Below are positions 34,463 through 41,975 of a DNA stretch of 51,758 nucleotides, one piece after another. The notes below the pieces were generated by a model. That model saw only the letters and a program-made list of their open reading frames with translations, ran no database searches and was not told where the DNA came from. The stretch's first letter is position 1. Each line of letters starts with the position of its first letter. This DNA is from Bacteroidales bacterium. GTDB lineage: Bacteria > Bacteroidota > Bacteroidia > Bacteroidales > JAQUTK01. The stretch is from NCBI GenBank assembly GCA_028709785.1, contig JAQUTK010000027.1, forward strand, positions 1 to 51,758. Direction: 5' to 3'. The position numbers were made by a program, and so were the translations under genes.

Positions 34463-35629
34463 ATGTACAACTTTGAATTTTATAATCCGACACGGATTTT
34501 CTTTGGTAAAAACAAAATAGAGGTTATTGATAAGAATATCCCGGCTACTGCCAGGGTGTTGATAACTTTTGGGGGTGGTAGTGCGAAAAGGAGCGGCCTG
34601 ATCGATAAGATCAGAACCATTCTTGGCGATAGAGAGGTGATTGAATTTGGAGGAATTGAGCCCAATCCACGTTACGAGACATTGATAAAAGCGGTGGATG
34701 TTGTGCGCAGTGAGAAAATAGATTACATCCTTGCTGTTGGCGGCGGCTCTGTGATAGATGGAACGAAGTTCATTACGCTTGCTTCCAATTACAACGGTGA
34801 TCCGAGCGACTTGCTTAAGTTTGGTTTTAGGTCTATTTCTTTGGATGTAGTGAGTAAGGTTGTGCCATTTGGCACCGTATTGACACTGCCTGCCACAGGT
34901 TCTGAAATGAATGATGGCGCAGTGATCAGCTTTGAACACGGAAAGTTTCCGGTGATGTGCGAACTTGCTTTTCCCCGGTTTTCCGTCTTGGATCCGACGA
35001 TTACGTTTACGCTCCCAAAGATTCAGGTTGCCAATGGAATAGTGGATACGTTTATCCATACAGTTGAGCAGTATATCACCTATCCGGTGGATGCGAAGGT
35101 ACAGGATCGTCTGGCTGAAGGATTGCTCCAAACTTTGATTGAGATTGGTGAGACAACGGTTGCTGAACCTGAAAACTATGATGCCCGTGCTAATCTGGTA
35201 TGGAGTGCTACTATGGCACTGAATGGAATTGTGGGAGTTGGAGTACCGCAGGATTGGACTACTCACATGATCGGACACGAACTGACAGCTCTTTTTGGCA
35301 TTGATCATGGACAGACGTTAGCCATCGTTTATCCGGCGTTGCTGGAGGTAAGACGCGACAAGAAACGCACCAAACTGCTTCAGTATGCGGATCGTGTATG
35401 GCATATCAGCGGTGGCAGTGAAGACGAGAAAATAGAGCTCGCTATCCTCAAGACCAGAAGTTTCTTTGAAAGTCTGGGCATCAAGACACATCTTTCTGAC
35501 TATGGAGTGACAGCAGATAAGATTGATCTGATTGTTGAACAGCTTGGTGAGCATGGCCTGACTGCTCTTTCGGAAACAGGTGATCTGACGTTGGATATTA
35601 GCAGAGCGATCCTGGTGAAGGCTTTCTGA
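34463..35629 (+). CDS. yqhD: YqhD-type NADPH-dependent aldehyde reductase
   Basis: The 388-residue protein is an iron/zinc-dependent alcohol dehydrogenase closest to E. coli YqhD in motifs and length. It has the NADPH-binding GGGSAKRSG and AVGGGSVIDGTKF, then LPATGSEMN, and metal ligands at Asp195 and His199 (GIVDTFIHTVEQY), His268 (THMIGHELTA) and His282 (GIDHGQTLA), almost the same numbering as YqhD. The enzyme reduces short-chain and lipid-peroxidation-derived aldehydes to alcohols in the cytoplasm. Confidence 0.93.
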   Translation: MYNFEFYNPTRIFFGKNKIEVIDKNIPATARVLITFGGGSAKRSGLIDKIRTILGDREVIEFGGIEPNPRYETLIKAVDVVRSEKIDYILAVGGGSVIDGTKFITLASNYNGDPSDLLKFGFRSISLDVVSKVVPFGTVLTLPATGSEMNDGAVISFEHGKFPVMCELAFPRFSVLDPTITFTLPKIQVANGIVDTFIHTVEQYITYPVDAKVQDRLAEGLLQTLIEIGETTVAEPENYDARANLVWSATMALNGIVGVGVPQDWTTHMIGHELTALFGIDHGQTLAIVYPALLEVRRDKKRTKLLQYADRVWHISGGSEDEKIELAILKTRSFFESLGIKTHLSDYGVTADKIDLIVEQLGEHGLTALSETGDLTLDISRAILVKAF

Positions 35630-35663
35630 TCGGCAATCGATAAACTATCGAAATATATAGAAG

Positions 35664-35696
35664 ATGCCCGGCACTGCTTTTCATGGTGTCGGGCAT
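35664..35696. terminator. Bidirectional terminator between convergent units
   Basis: ATGCCCGGCAC (35664-35674) pairs with 35686-35696 with one G-U pair, between the yqhD-like gene and the leftward B3/4 gene. Confidence 0.65.
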
Positions 35697-35740
35697 TTAT
35701 GTGGGTAGCAGGTATGCTTGTTGCTTTTTCGCAGTGATGA

Positions 35741-36415
35741 CTAGTTTGCCGCTCCAAACAGACCGACCTGTACATCACTGGCTCCGACATAGAGGGTGAG
35801 TAGGCGGATGGCTTCACTGACTGCCTCTTCGAGACCTTCTTCGCCACTGTAACTATTGATAATCATCAGAAGGTGTGTACTCTCTTCGGATAGTTTGGTT
35901 CGCTCATTGTCGCTGGTCGGCGTACCTACACCACCGACGGCGTCGCGATAAACAGGCATACCCTCAATGTTAAGTTCGCCTCTGCCAATACCTTCATACG
36001 GTTCGTCTTTCAAACCGATGCCAAGCACGAGCGAATCTCCTTCAAACTTATCTGCATCAAATCCGCCGATAGAATAGCCGCTCTCCAGTGAGAGCAGGTT
36101 AATGAGGTCAACAGCCGTGCTTACTTCATAGAGTGGCAAACCACGGAGCACGCGACGACAGAGTGCTTCTGCTGCGGGACGGTAGCGGTTGGGATCTTTT
36201 CCTGTGGCTTTGTAACCTTCGCGTGTGGCCTGTATCGTGGGACGCTTATTTATATCTTCGATCTTGTAATGGGAACGAAACCAAGCTTCAAAGGTGCTTA
36301 TCTCTTGCCAAAGCATCGGATGGTGCGCACTGTTGGTGATGGAGGCAAAGAGTGCCGCTCCTTTAAAATGTGGACAAGCCACCTTGAATTCTTCGCTTAC
36401 TGATATTTTAAACAT
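35741..36415 (-). CDS. B3/4 (tRNA-editing-like) domain protein
   Basis: The 224-residue protein resembles the B3/B4 domain that in the beta subunit of phenylalanyl-tRNA synthetase hydrolyses mischarged tyrosyl-tRNA. Visible motifs are NKRPTIQATREGYKATGKDPNRYRPAAEAL and LPLYEVSTAVDLINLLSLESG, then GIGRGELNIEGMPVYRDAVGG. As a stand-alone protein it might clear mischarged tRNA or free amino-acid adducts, but this is untested. It is the third gene of kbl-pgeF-B3/4, 11 bases after pgeF. Confidence 0.82.
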   Translation of the reverse strand: MFKISVSEEFKVACPHFKGAALFASITNSAHHPMLWQEISTFEAWFRSHYKIEDINKRPTIQATREGYKATGKDPNRYRPAAEALCRRVLRGLPLYEVSTAVDLINLLSLESGYSIGGFDADKFEGDSLVLGIGLKDEPYEGIGRGELNIEGMPVYRDAVGGVGTPTSDNERTKLSEESTHLLMIINSYSGEEGLEEAVSEAIRLLTLYVGASDVQVGLFGAAN

Positions 36416-36426
36416 AGTTCAACTTA

Positions 36427-37245
36427 TTAGTTTTGTCGCATCATAATTCCTGAGAGTGTGCGACCCGATTTGATGCCGAGGCGACGGGCGGAGAAAAGCC
36501 TCTCTTCATTTTTCCAGCTACAGAGTCCGGCACATTCCATCTGTGAGTCGGGTACTCCTGCTTGCAGCAATTGCCAGCGGTTGGCTTCCCACAGATCGAT
36601 GTGGTACTTTCCTGATCCGCTGTGCCATTGGGTGATATGCGCCATGGGAAATCCGGCTGTCTTGAATGTGTCAAATACTTCGGGACCGACTTCGAAGGCT
36701 TCTTGTGAGATACCCGGACCGAAGCCGACAAGGAGTTGGTCCGGACGGGTGCCAAAGAGTGCGCCCATCTTTTGCAAGGCTAAGACCGCAATCTTTTGAA
36801 CGGTACCCCGCCAGCCGGCATGAACTGCTGCAACGACTTTGTGTTCGTGGTCGTACATCAAGATGGGGATGCAGTCTGCCGTGGAAACAGAGACACAAAG
36901 ATCAGTCAGGGCAGTGATCACTCCATCAACCCCCTGAAGTTTGACATGTTGCTCTTCTTCAGATAGTGAGAGAAAGTCTGCGTCAATGTTCAACAGATGG
37001 GTGCTGTGTGTCTGATAGGGGAGAATGAGTCTGCTTTCTTCTATGCCGATTGCCCGGCACAAGCGTCTTCTGTTTTCTGCCACATGCACTGGATCATCGC
37101 CCGTGTAAGGAGTGAGGTTTAGCGAATCATAAGTACCTTTGCTGCAACCACCGCTACGGGTCGTTACAAAATGAACAATGCCGGGATACGAGTTCAGAAG
37201 TTCGTATCCCAGCAAAGTACAGCTATGTAATGTCTGTTCAGTCAT
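36427..37245 (-). CDS. pgeF: Peptidoglycan editing factor PgeF (YfiH/DUF152)
   Basis: The 272-residue protein has the multicopper-polyphenol-oxidase-like fold (DUF152): HFVTTRSGGCSKGTYDSLNL at the N-terminus, PYQTHSTHLL with a metal-ligand His, STADCIPILMYD, AAVHAGWRGTVQKI with the second ligands and GFGPGISQEAFEVGPEVF. In E. coli this enzyme removes L-serine wrongly inserted into peptidoglycan precursors. It starts 2 bases after kbl, so the operon links glycine/threonine metabolism with cell-wall quality control, a link I infer only from position. Confidence 0.88.
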   Translation of the reverse strand: MTEQTLHSCTLLGYELLNSYPGIVHFVTTRSGGCSKGTYDSLNLTPYTGDDPVHVAENRRRLCRAIGIEESRLILPYQTHSTHLLNIDADFLSLSEEEQHVKLQGVDGVITALTDLCVSVSTADCIPILMYDHEHKVVAAVHAGWRGTVQKIAVLALQKMGALFGTRPDQLLVGFGPGISQEAFEVGPEVFDTFKTAGFPMAHITQWHSGSGKYHIDLWEANRWQLLQAGVPDSQMECAGLCSWKNEERLFSARRLGIKSGRTLSGIMMRQN

Positions 37246-37247
37246 TC

Positions 37248-38438
37248 TTATTTTAAGACACCCAATTGAGTGCCAATCTTAATGAAGGCAGCGATGCATT
37301 TGTCCAGGTGTTCCAGTTCGTGAGCAGCTGATATTTGTACGCGGATACGCGCTTTACCTTTTGGCACTACGGGATAATAGAAACCGGTGACATAGATTCC
37401 TTCTTTCTGCAGTTCGGCAGCCATATCTTGCGATAGTTTGGCATCGTAAAGCATCACCGCGCAGATAGCCGATTGGGTAGGGAGTATATCAAATCCGGCA
37501 TCGATCATCCGGGTGCGGAAGTATTCAACGTTTTTGACCAGTTTGTCGTGAATATCATTGTTTTCCTTCAGCATATTGAAAACCTCTGTACCGGCAGCAG
37601 CCACCATCGGAGGAATGGAGTTGGAGAATAGATACGGACGAGAGCGCTGACGAAGCATGTCGATGATCTCTTTGCGACCGGTAGTAAACCCACCGACAGC
37701 ACCACCAAAGGATTTACCCAGCGTACCGGTATAGATATCCACACGTCCATAGGTGTTAAACTTTTCGCTGACACCACGCCCTGTTTGACCGACCACTCCT
37801 GCAGAGTGCGACTCATCAACCATAACCATAGCGTCATATTTCTCCGCAAGGTCACAGATCTTATCCATCGGAGCCACATTGCCGTCCATCGAGAATACAC
37901 CATCTGTAACAATCAGACGAAAACGTTGTTCCTGTGCATCCTGCAACTGTTTTTCGAGGTCTGCCATATCTGCATTGGCATACCGATAGCGTTTTGCTTT
38001 GCAAAGACGAACTCCGTCAATGATGGAAGCATGGTTGAGTGAATCAGAGATGATCGCATCCTGTTCGCTCAACAAGGGTTCAAACACACCCCCGTTGGCA
38101 TCAAAGCAAGCTGCGTAAAGAATGGTGTCTTCCGTCTTGAAAAAATCCGTGATCGCAGCTTCCAATTCCTTGTGCGTGTCTTGGGTGCCACAGATAAAAC
38201 GAACGGAGGACATACCGTAACCACGTTCGTCCATCGCTTTCTTAGCAGCAGCAATCAGACGAGGATGGTTAGAAAGTCCGAGGTAATTGTTCGCGCAAAA
38301 GTTGAGCACTTCTTGTCCGTTTCCCACAGTGATTGCGGCTCCCTGAGGAGAGGTGATGACCCGTTCATTTTTAAATAAACCGGCTTCCTGAATAGCGGAT
38401 AGTTCGTCAGTCAGATAATTCTTAAATTTTCCGTACAT
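37248..38438 (-). CDS. kbl: 2-amino-3-ketobutyrate CoA ligase (glycine C-acetyltransferase)
   Basis: The 396-residue PLP enzyme of the alpha-oxoamine synthase family splits 2-amino-3-ketobutyrate with CoA into glycine and acetyl-CoA. FCANNYLGLSNHPRLI, CGTQDTHKELE, VMVDESHSAGVVG and YTGTLGKSFGGAVGGF with the PLP lysine are all present, as is the C-terminal GKARIRVQISAAHELEHLD. Length matches E. coli Kbl. The threonine dehydrogenase-like gene is divergent 184 bases away, so both steps of threonine breakdown share an intergenic control region. Confidence 0.95.
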   Translation of the reverse strand: MYGKFKNYLTDELSAIQEAGLFKNERVITSPQGAAITVGNGQEVLNFCANNYLGLSNHPRLIAAAKKAMDERGYGMSSVRFICGTQDTHKELEAAITDFFKTEDTILYAACFDANGGVFEPLLSEQDAIISDSLNHASIIDGVRLCKAKRYRYANADMADLEKQLQDAQEQRFRLIVTDGVFSMDGNVAPMDKICDLAEKYDAMVMVDESHSAGVVGQTGRGVSEKFNTYGRVDIYTGTLGKSFGGAVGGFTTGRKEIIDMLRQRSRPYLFSNSIPPMVAAAGTEVFNMLKENNDIHDKLVKNVEYFRTRMIDAGFDILPTQSAICAVMLYDAKLSQDMAAELQKEGIYVTGFYYPVVPKGKARIRVQISAAHELEHLDKCIAAFIKIGTQLGVLK

Positions 38439-38474
38439 ATTTCTTAGAGTTTAGATTGTTTTTTAAAACGGCCT

Positions 38475-38482
38475 CAAAATTA
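38475..38482 (-). promoter_or_regulatory. Putative -7 box of kbl operon
   Basis: TAATTTTG, read leftward, matches TAnnTTTG 36 bases before the kbl start. Confidence 0.4.
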
Positions 38483-38575
38483 GACATTCTTTTGTTGAAA
38501 GGGAAAGGTTTGTAAAATTAATTCTCTTTTTGAGAAGAATTGCTCGAAACATTATTTCGTTTGAAGAGGAATGAC

Positions 38576-38583
38576 TAATTTTG
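38576..38583 (+). promoter_or_regulatory. Putative -7 box of the threonine dehydrogenase gene
   Basis: TAATTTTG, the same octamer as on the kbl side, lies 39 bases before ATG 38623. The two boxes face away from each other about 93 bases apart. Confidence 0.45.
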
Positions 38584-38622
38584 CGGGCTGAAAATCCTAT
38601 CTTATATACATATTTTATATTT

Positions 38623-39588
38623 ATGAAAAATATCCTTGTAATCGGATCTACCGGACAGATTGGTTCGGAGTTAACGATGGAACTTCGCAAACGCTATGGA
38701 AATGATCATGTGATTGCCGGCTATATTCCGGGATGTGAACCAAAAGGTGAACTGAAGGAATCAGGACCAGCTGAAATCGTTGATGTAACGTCAAAAGAAA
38801 ACATTCAGAATTGTGTCGTCAAGTACCAGATTGATACAATCTACAATCTGGCTGCTTTGCTTTCAGTTGTTGCTGAAGCAAAACCATTGCTTGCCTGGAA
38901 AATTGGTATCGATGGTCTGTTTAATGTATTGGAAGTTGCAAAAGATCAAAAGTGTGCGGTGTTTACACCCAGCTCTATCGGATCTTTCGGACCGGCAACT
39001 CCAGCGGACAATACCCCACAGGATACGGTGCAACGTCCGCTGACCATGTATGGCGTTACCAAAGTAACCACTGAGTTGCTCAGCGATTATTATTTTAATA
39101 AATACGGAGTGGATACCCGCGCCGTGCGTTTCCCCGGAATCATCTCCAATGTGACAGCTCCCGGTGGCGGAACTACTGACTATGCGGTAGACATCTATTA
39201 TGCGGCTGTCAAGGGTGAAAGATTTGTCTGCCCAATCCCTCAGGGAACATATATGGACATGATGTACATGCCGGACGCATTGAATGCCTGCGTCAAGTTA
39301 ATGGAAGCACCGGCTGATAAGTTGATTCATCGGAATGCATTTAACATTGCAGCAATGAGCTTTGAACCGGAAATGATTTATCAGGCAATCAAGAAGCGCA
39401 TTCCGACCTTTGAAATGGAATATCAGGTGGATCCGTTGAAAGAGAAAATAGCTAATTCCTGGCCAAACTCGTTGTGCGATAAAGCGGCGCGAGAGGAGTG
39501 GGGATGGGCCCCTCAGTATGATCTCGAATCCATGACTGACGACATGCTCAAAGTCTTGGGAGAGAAACTTAAAAGAGGACAGCTTTAA
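38623..39588 (+). CDS. L-threonine 3-dehydrogenase, short-chain (epimerase-like) type
   Basis: Start chosen at ATG 38623 (321 residues), which opens directly with the Rossmann strand MKNILVIGSTGQIGSEL; a TTG at 38581 lies in the promoter box. The extended SDR layout is clear: GxxGxxG motif, NLAALLSVVAEAKPLLAWK, FTPSSIGSFGP and catalytic Tyr/Lys in MYGVTKVTTELL, with FPGIIS and GGGTTDYAVDIYY. This branch of epimerase-like NAD enzymes oxidises L-threonine to 2-amino-3-ketobutyrate, the substrate of the divergent kbl product. That pairing supports the call over a nucleotide-sugar epimerase. Confidence 0.88.
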   Translation: MKNILVIGSTGQIGSELTMELRKRYGNDHVIAGYIPGCEPKGELKESGPAEIVDVTSKENIQNCVVKYQIDTIYNLAALLSVVAEAKPLLAWKIGIDGLFNVLEVAKDQKCAVFTPSSIGSFGPATPADNTPQDTVQRPLTMYGVTKVTTELLSDYYFNKYGVDTRAVRFPGIISNVTAPGGGTTDYAVDIYYAAVKGERFVCPIPQGTYMDMMYMPDALNACVKLMEAPADKLIHRNAFNIAAMSFEPEMIYQAIKKRIPTFEMEYQVDPLKEKIANSWPNSLCDKAAREEWGWAPQYDLESMTDDMLKVLGEKLKRGQL

Positions 39589-39605
39589 AAAAGCGTCCTT
39601 TTTTT
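39576..39605 (+). terminator. Terminator overlapping the dehydrogenase stop codon
   Basis: AGGAC-A-GCTT pairs with AAGC-GTCCT (39576-39599) with one bulged A, followed by seven T. The stem contains the stop codon. Confidence 0.7.
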
Positions 39606-39661
39606 GTACTTTAATAGAAATAGAATAATTACCTTCGTGTCAAATATTTTAAATAGTAAAA

Positions 39662-40594
39662 ATGGACGCACCATTCAAGATCTTTTCGGGAACAAATTCC
39701 CGCTATGTTGCAGAGAAAATAGCTAAAAGTATGGGTGTAGAGCTCGGTAATCTGAGCATCACTCATTTTGCTGACGGGGAGTTTTCTGTCTCCTTTGAAG
39801 AATCCATACGTGGAATGGAGATTTATCTTGTTCAATCCACATTTCCAAATAGCGACAACCTGATGGAGTTGTTGTTAATGATTGATGCCGCGAAAAGAGC
39901 GTCAGCGAAGTCGATATGTGCTGTAATGCCTTATTTTGGATGGGCACGCCAGGATCGTAAAGACAAACCCAGAGTTGCAATCGGTGCTAAACTGATTGCT
40001 GATTTACTTCGAGTGGCTGGTGTGGAGCGCATCATGACAATGGATTTACATGCTGATCAGATTCAGGGTTTCTTTGATTGTCCGGTAGATCATCTGTATG
40101 CTTCTACCATTTTTGCGCCTTATATTGCATCTTTGAAACTCGAGGAACTGGTAATTGCTGCTCCGGATGTGGGAGGCTCCAAAAGAGCTGACTCTTATGC
40201 CAAGTATTTTGATGTACCCATGGTGCTTTGCCATAAGTCCAGACTCAAAGCGAATGAGATTGCAAGCATGCGTATCATTGGTGATGTGAAAGGAAAGAAT
40301 GTTGTGTTGATAGATGATATGGTAGATACAGCCGGTACAATTACCAGAGCTGCCGACCTGATGATATCTAATGGTGCATTGAGTGTACGTGCGTTGGCAA
40401 GTCATGCAGTGATGAGCGATCCTGCTTCTGAGAGAGTGCAAAACTCTGCTCTGGAAGAGATTGTTTTTACGGACAGTATCCCATACGCTAATAAATGCAG
40501 TAAAGTGAAAGTTCTTTCTGTTTCTGATATGTTTGCAGATACAATTCGTCGCAACATTGAACATGAATCCATAAGTTCACAGTATTTGTTTTAG
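39662..40594 (+). CDS. prs: Ribose-phosphate pyrophosphokinase (PRPP synthetase)
   Basis: The 310-residue enzyme makes PRPP from ribose 5-phosphate and ATP for nucleotide, histidine and tryptophan synthesis. Family motifs are FADGEFSVSFEESIRG, PYFGWARQDRKDKPR (flexible loop), TMDLHADQIQGFF (binding of metal and ATP), VIAAPDVGGSKRA and the PRPP-binding loop VVLIDDMVDTAGTI. Length matches bacterial class I enzymes. Monocistronic, with its own terminator. Confidence 0.96.
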   Translation: MDAPFKIFSGTNSRYVAEKIAKSMGVELGNLSITHFADGEFSVSFEESIRGMEIYLVQSTFPNSDNLMELLLMIDAAKRASAKSICAVMPYFGWARQDRKDKPRVAIGAKLIADLLRVAGVERIMTMDLHADQIQGFFDCPVDHLYASTIFAPYIASLKLEELVIAAPDVGGSKRADSYAKYFDVPMVLCHKSRLKANEIASMRIIGDVKGKNVVLIDDMVDTAGTITRAADLMISNGALSVRALASHAVMSDPASERVQNSALEEIVFTDSIPYANKCSKVKVLSVSDMFADTIRRNIEHESISSQYLF

Positions 40595-40614
40595 ACATTT
40601 TGCCATCTATATGG

Positions 40615-40650
40615 AAAAGGTTCATGACTTTAGGTTGTGAACCTTTTTTT
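40615..40650 (+). terminator. Rho-independent terminator of prs
   Basis: AAAAGGTTCA (40615-40624) pairs perfectly with TGAACCTTTT (40638-40647), continuing into a T run. It lies 20 bases after the prs stop. Confidence 0.85.
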
Positions 40651-40653
40651 GTT

Positions 40654-40661
40654 TATATTTG
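40654..40661 (+). promoter_or_regulatory. Putative -7 box of GH105 gene
   Basis: TATATTTG matches TAnnTTTG, 34 bases before the chosen ATG and directly after the prs terminator. A TTG at 40635-40637 is 16 bases upstream. Confidence 0.5.
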
Positions 40662-40695
40662 CACCATTGGACGCTTGATTATAAATGCTATGACT

Positions 40696-41826
40696 ATGAA
40701 AACATTTTCTCTCCTCCTTCTGTGCAGTTCTTTTTTTGCTGTTACCGTTTCGCGGGCGCAACAATTGCCAAACCGTACGGAAACTTTGCGTACAGTGGTT
40801 TCTGTAAATGATTATTTCATGCAAAAATATGCTGATTTTTCGGCGCCTTCCAATGTGGGGAAAGTGCGCCCCAGCCATATCTGGACACGTGGAGTTTATT
40901 ACGAGGGATTAATGTCTCTCTATGCTATTTTGCCGCGACAGACTTATTACGACTACGCAATTAACTGGGCAAACTTTCATAAATGGGGACTGAATAATCA
41001 GAGTAGTACCCGTAATGCGGATGACCAATGTTGCGGACAAACCTATATTGATCTTTATCGTATAGCTCCGCAGCCGGAAAAGATAGCATCCATTAAGAGT
41101 TGTATGGAGATGCTAATCAACACGCCGCAAGTAGGTGACTGGACCTGGATTGATGCCATTCAGATGGGTATGCCTGTGTTTGCCAAACTGGGTACTACGC
41201 TCAATGATACACGTTACTACGATAAGATGTGGAAAATGTATTGTTTTACCCGTAATGATATCGCGGGTCGCGGTCTTTACAATCCGAAAGAGGGTTTGTG
41301 GTGGAGAGATAAAGACTTTCTGCCACCTTATACAACTCCTAATGGAAAAAACTGTTATTGGTCGCGTGGCAATGGGTGGGTTTATGCTGCATTGGCACGT
41401 GTGATTATGGAGATTCCTACTGATGAAAAACATCGGACTGACTACCTGAAAGATTTTATTGCGATGAGCAAGGCATTGAAAAAGTGCCAGCAACCGGATG
41501 GATATTGGTATGCAAGTCTGCACGATGCGGGCGATTTTGGAGGAAAGGAAGTTACAGGTACTTCCCTGTTTGTCTATGGTATGGCATGGGGTATTAATCA
41601 GGGTTTTCTCAAACGCAGTGAATATCTTCCGGTGCTCCTGAATGCATGGAATGCAATGGCAAAAGAAGCCGTTCATCCGAACGGATTTCTTGGTTATGTA
41701 CAAGGCACCGGCAAACAACCAAGTGATGGGCAACCTGTAACTTACGAGCATCAACCGGACTTTGAAGATTATGGAATTGGATGTTTTTTATTGGCAGGCA
41801 CAGAAGTATATAAGCTCGAGGAATAA
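40696..41826 (+). CDS. Exported GH105 unsaturated glucuronyl/galacturonyl hydrolase
   Basis: Start chosen at ATG 40696 (376 residues) for its signal peptide (MKTFSLLLLCSSFFAVTVSRA); an ATG at 40690 is also possible, and an in-frame start at 40600 lies upstream of the promoter. The (alpha/alpha)6 barrel of GH105 is recognised by ADDQCCGQTYIDLY, DWTWIDAIQMGMPVF with the catalytic Asp, LWWRDKDF, YWSRGNGWVYAALARV and ETGTSLF-like VTGTSLFVYGMAW. It removes the unsaturated uronic acid left by pectate or rhamnogalacturonan lyases. The GH28-like and jelly-roll genes at 47-49.6 kb could supply substrate. Confidence 0.9.
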   Translation: MKTFSLLLLCSSFFAVTVSRAQQLPNRTETLRTVVSVNDYFMQKYADFSAPSNVGKVRPSHIWTRGVYYEGLMSLYAILPRQTYYDYAINWANFHKWGLNNQSSTRNADDQCCGQTYIDLYRIAPQPEKIASIKSCMEMLINTPQVGDWTWIDAIQMGMPVFAKLGTTLNDTRYYDKMWKMYCFTRNDIAGRGLYNPKEGLWWRDKDFLPPYTTPNGKNCYWSRGNGWVYAALARVIMEIPTDEKHRTDYLKDFIAMSKALKKCQQPDGYWYASLHDAGDFGGKEVTGTSLFVYGMAWGINQGFLKRSEYLPVLLNAWNAMAKEAVHPNGFLGYVQGTGKQPSDGQPVTYEHQPDFEDYGIGCFLLAGTEVYKLEE

Positions 41827-41975
41827 TCTCAGAATCACACATCTTTTTTTTCTGATATTGTAAATTCTGTTTTTATTCCGAAAAGTTGTTTTTACGTAGA
41901 ATATTGCTTTTATTTGTAGTATAGATCCCTGATTATCTCATTCGTAATGTATGCCCTAAAATAATTCCACGAAAG

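Noticed and set aside
40600..40695. Upstream start for the GH105 gene
   Set aside because: It would span the prs terminator and the -7 box; the signal peptide begins at 40696.
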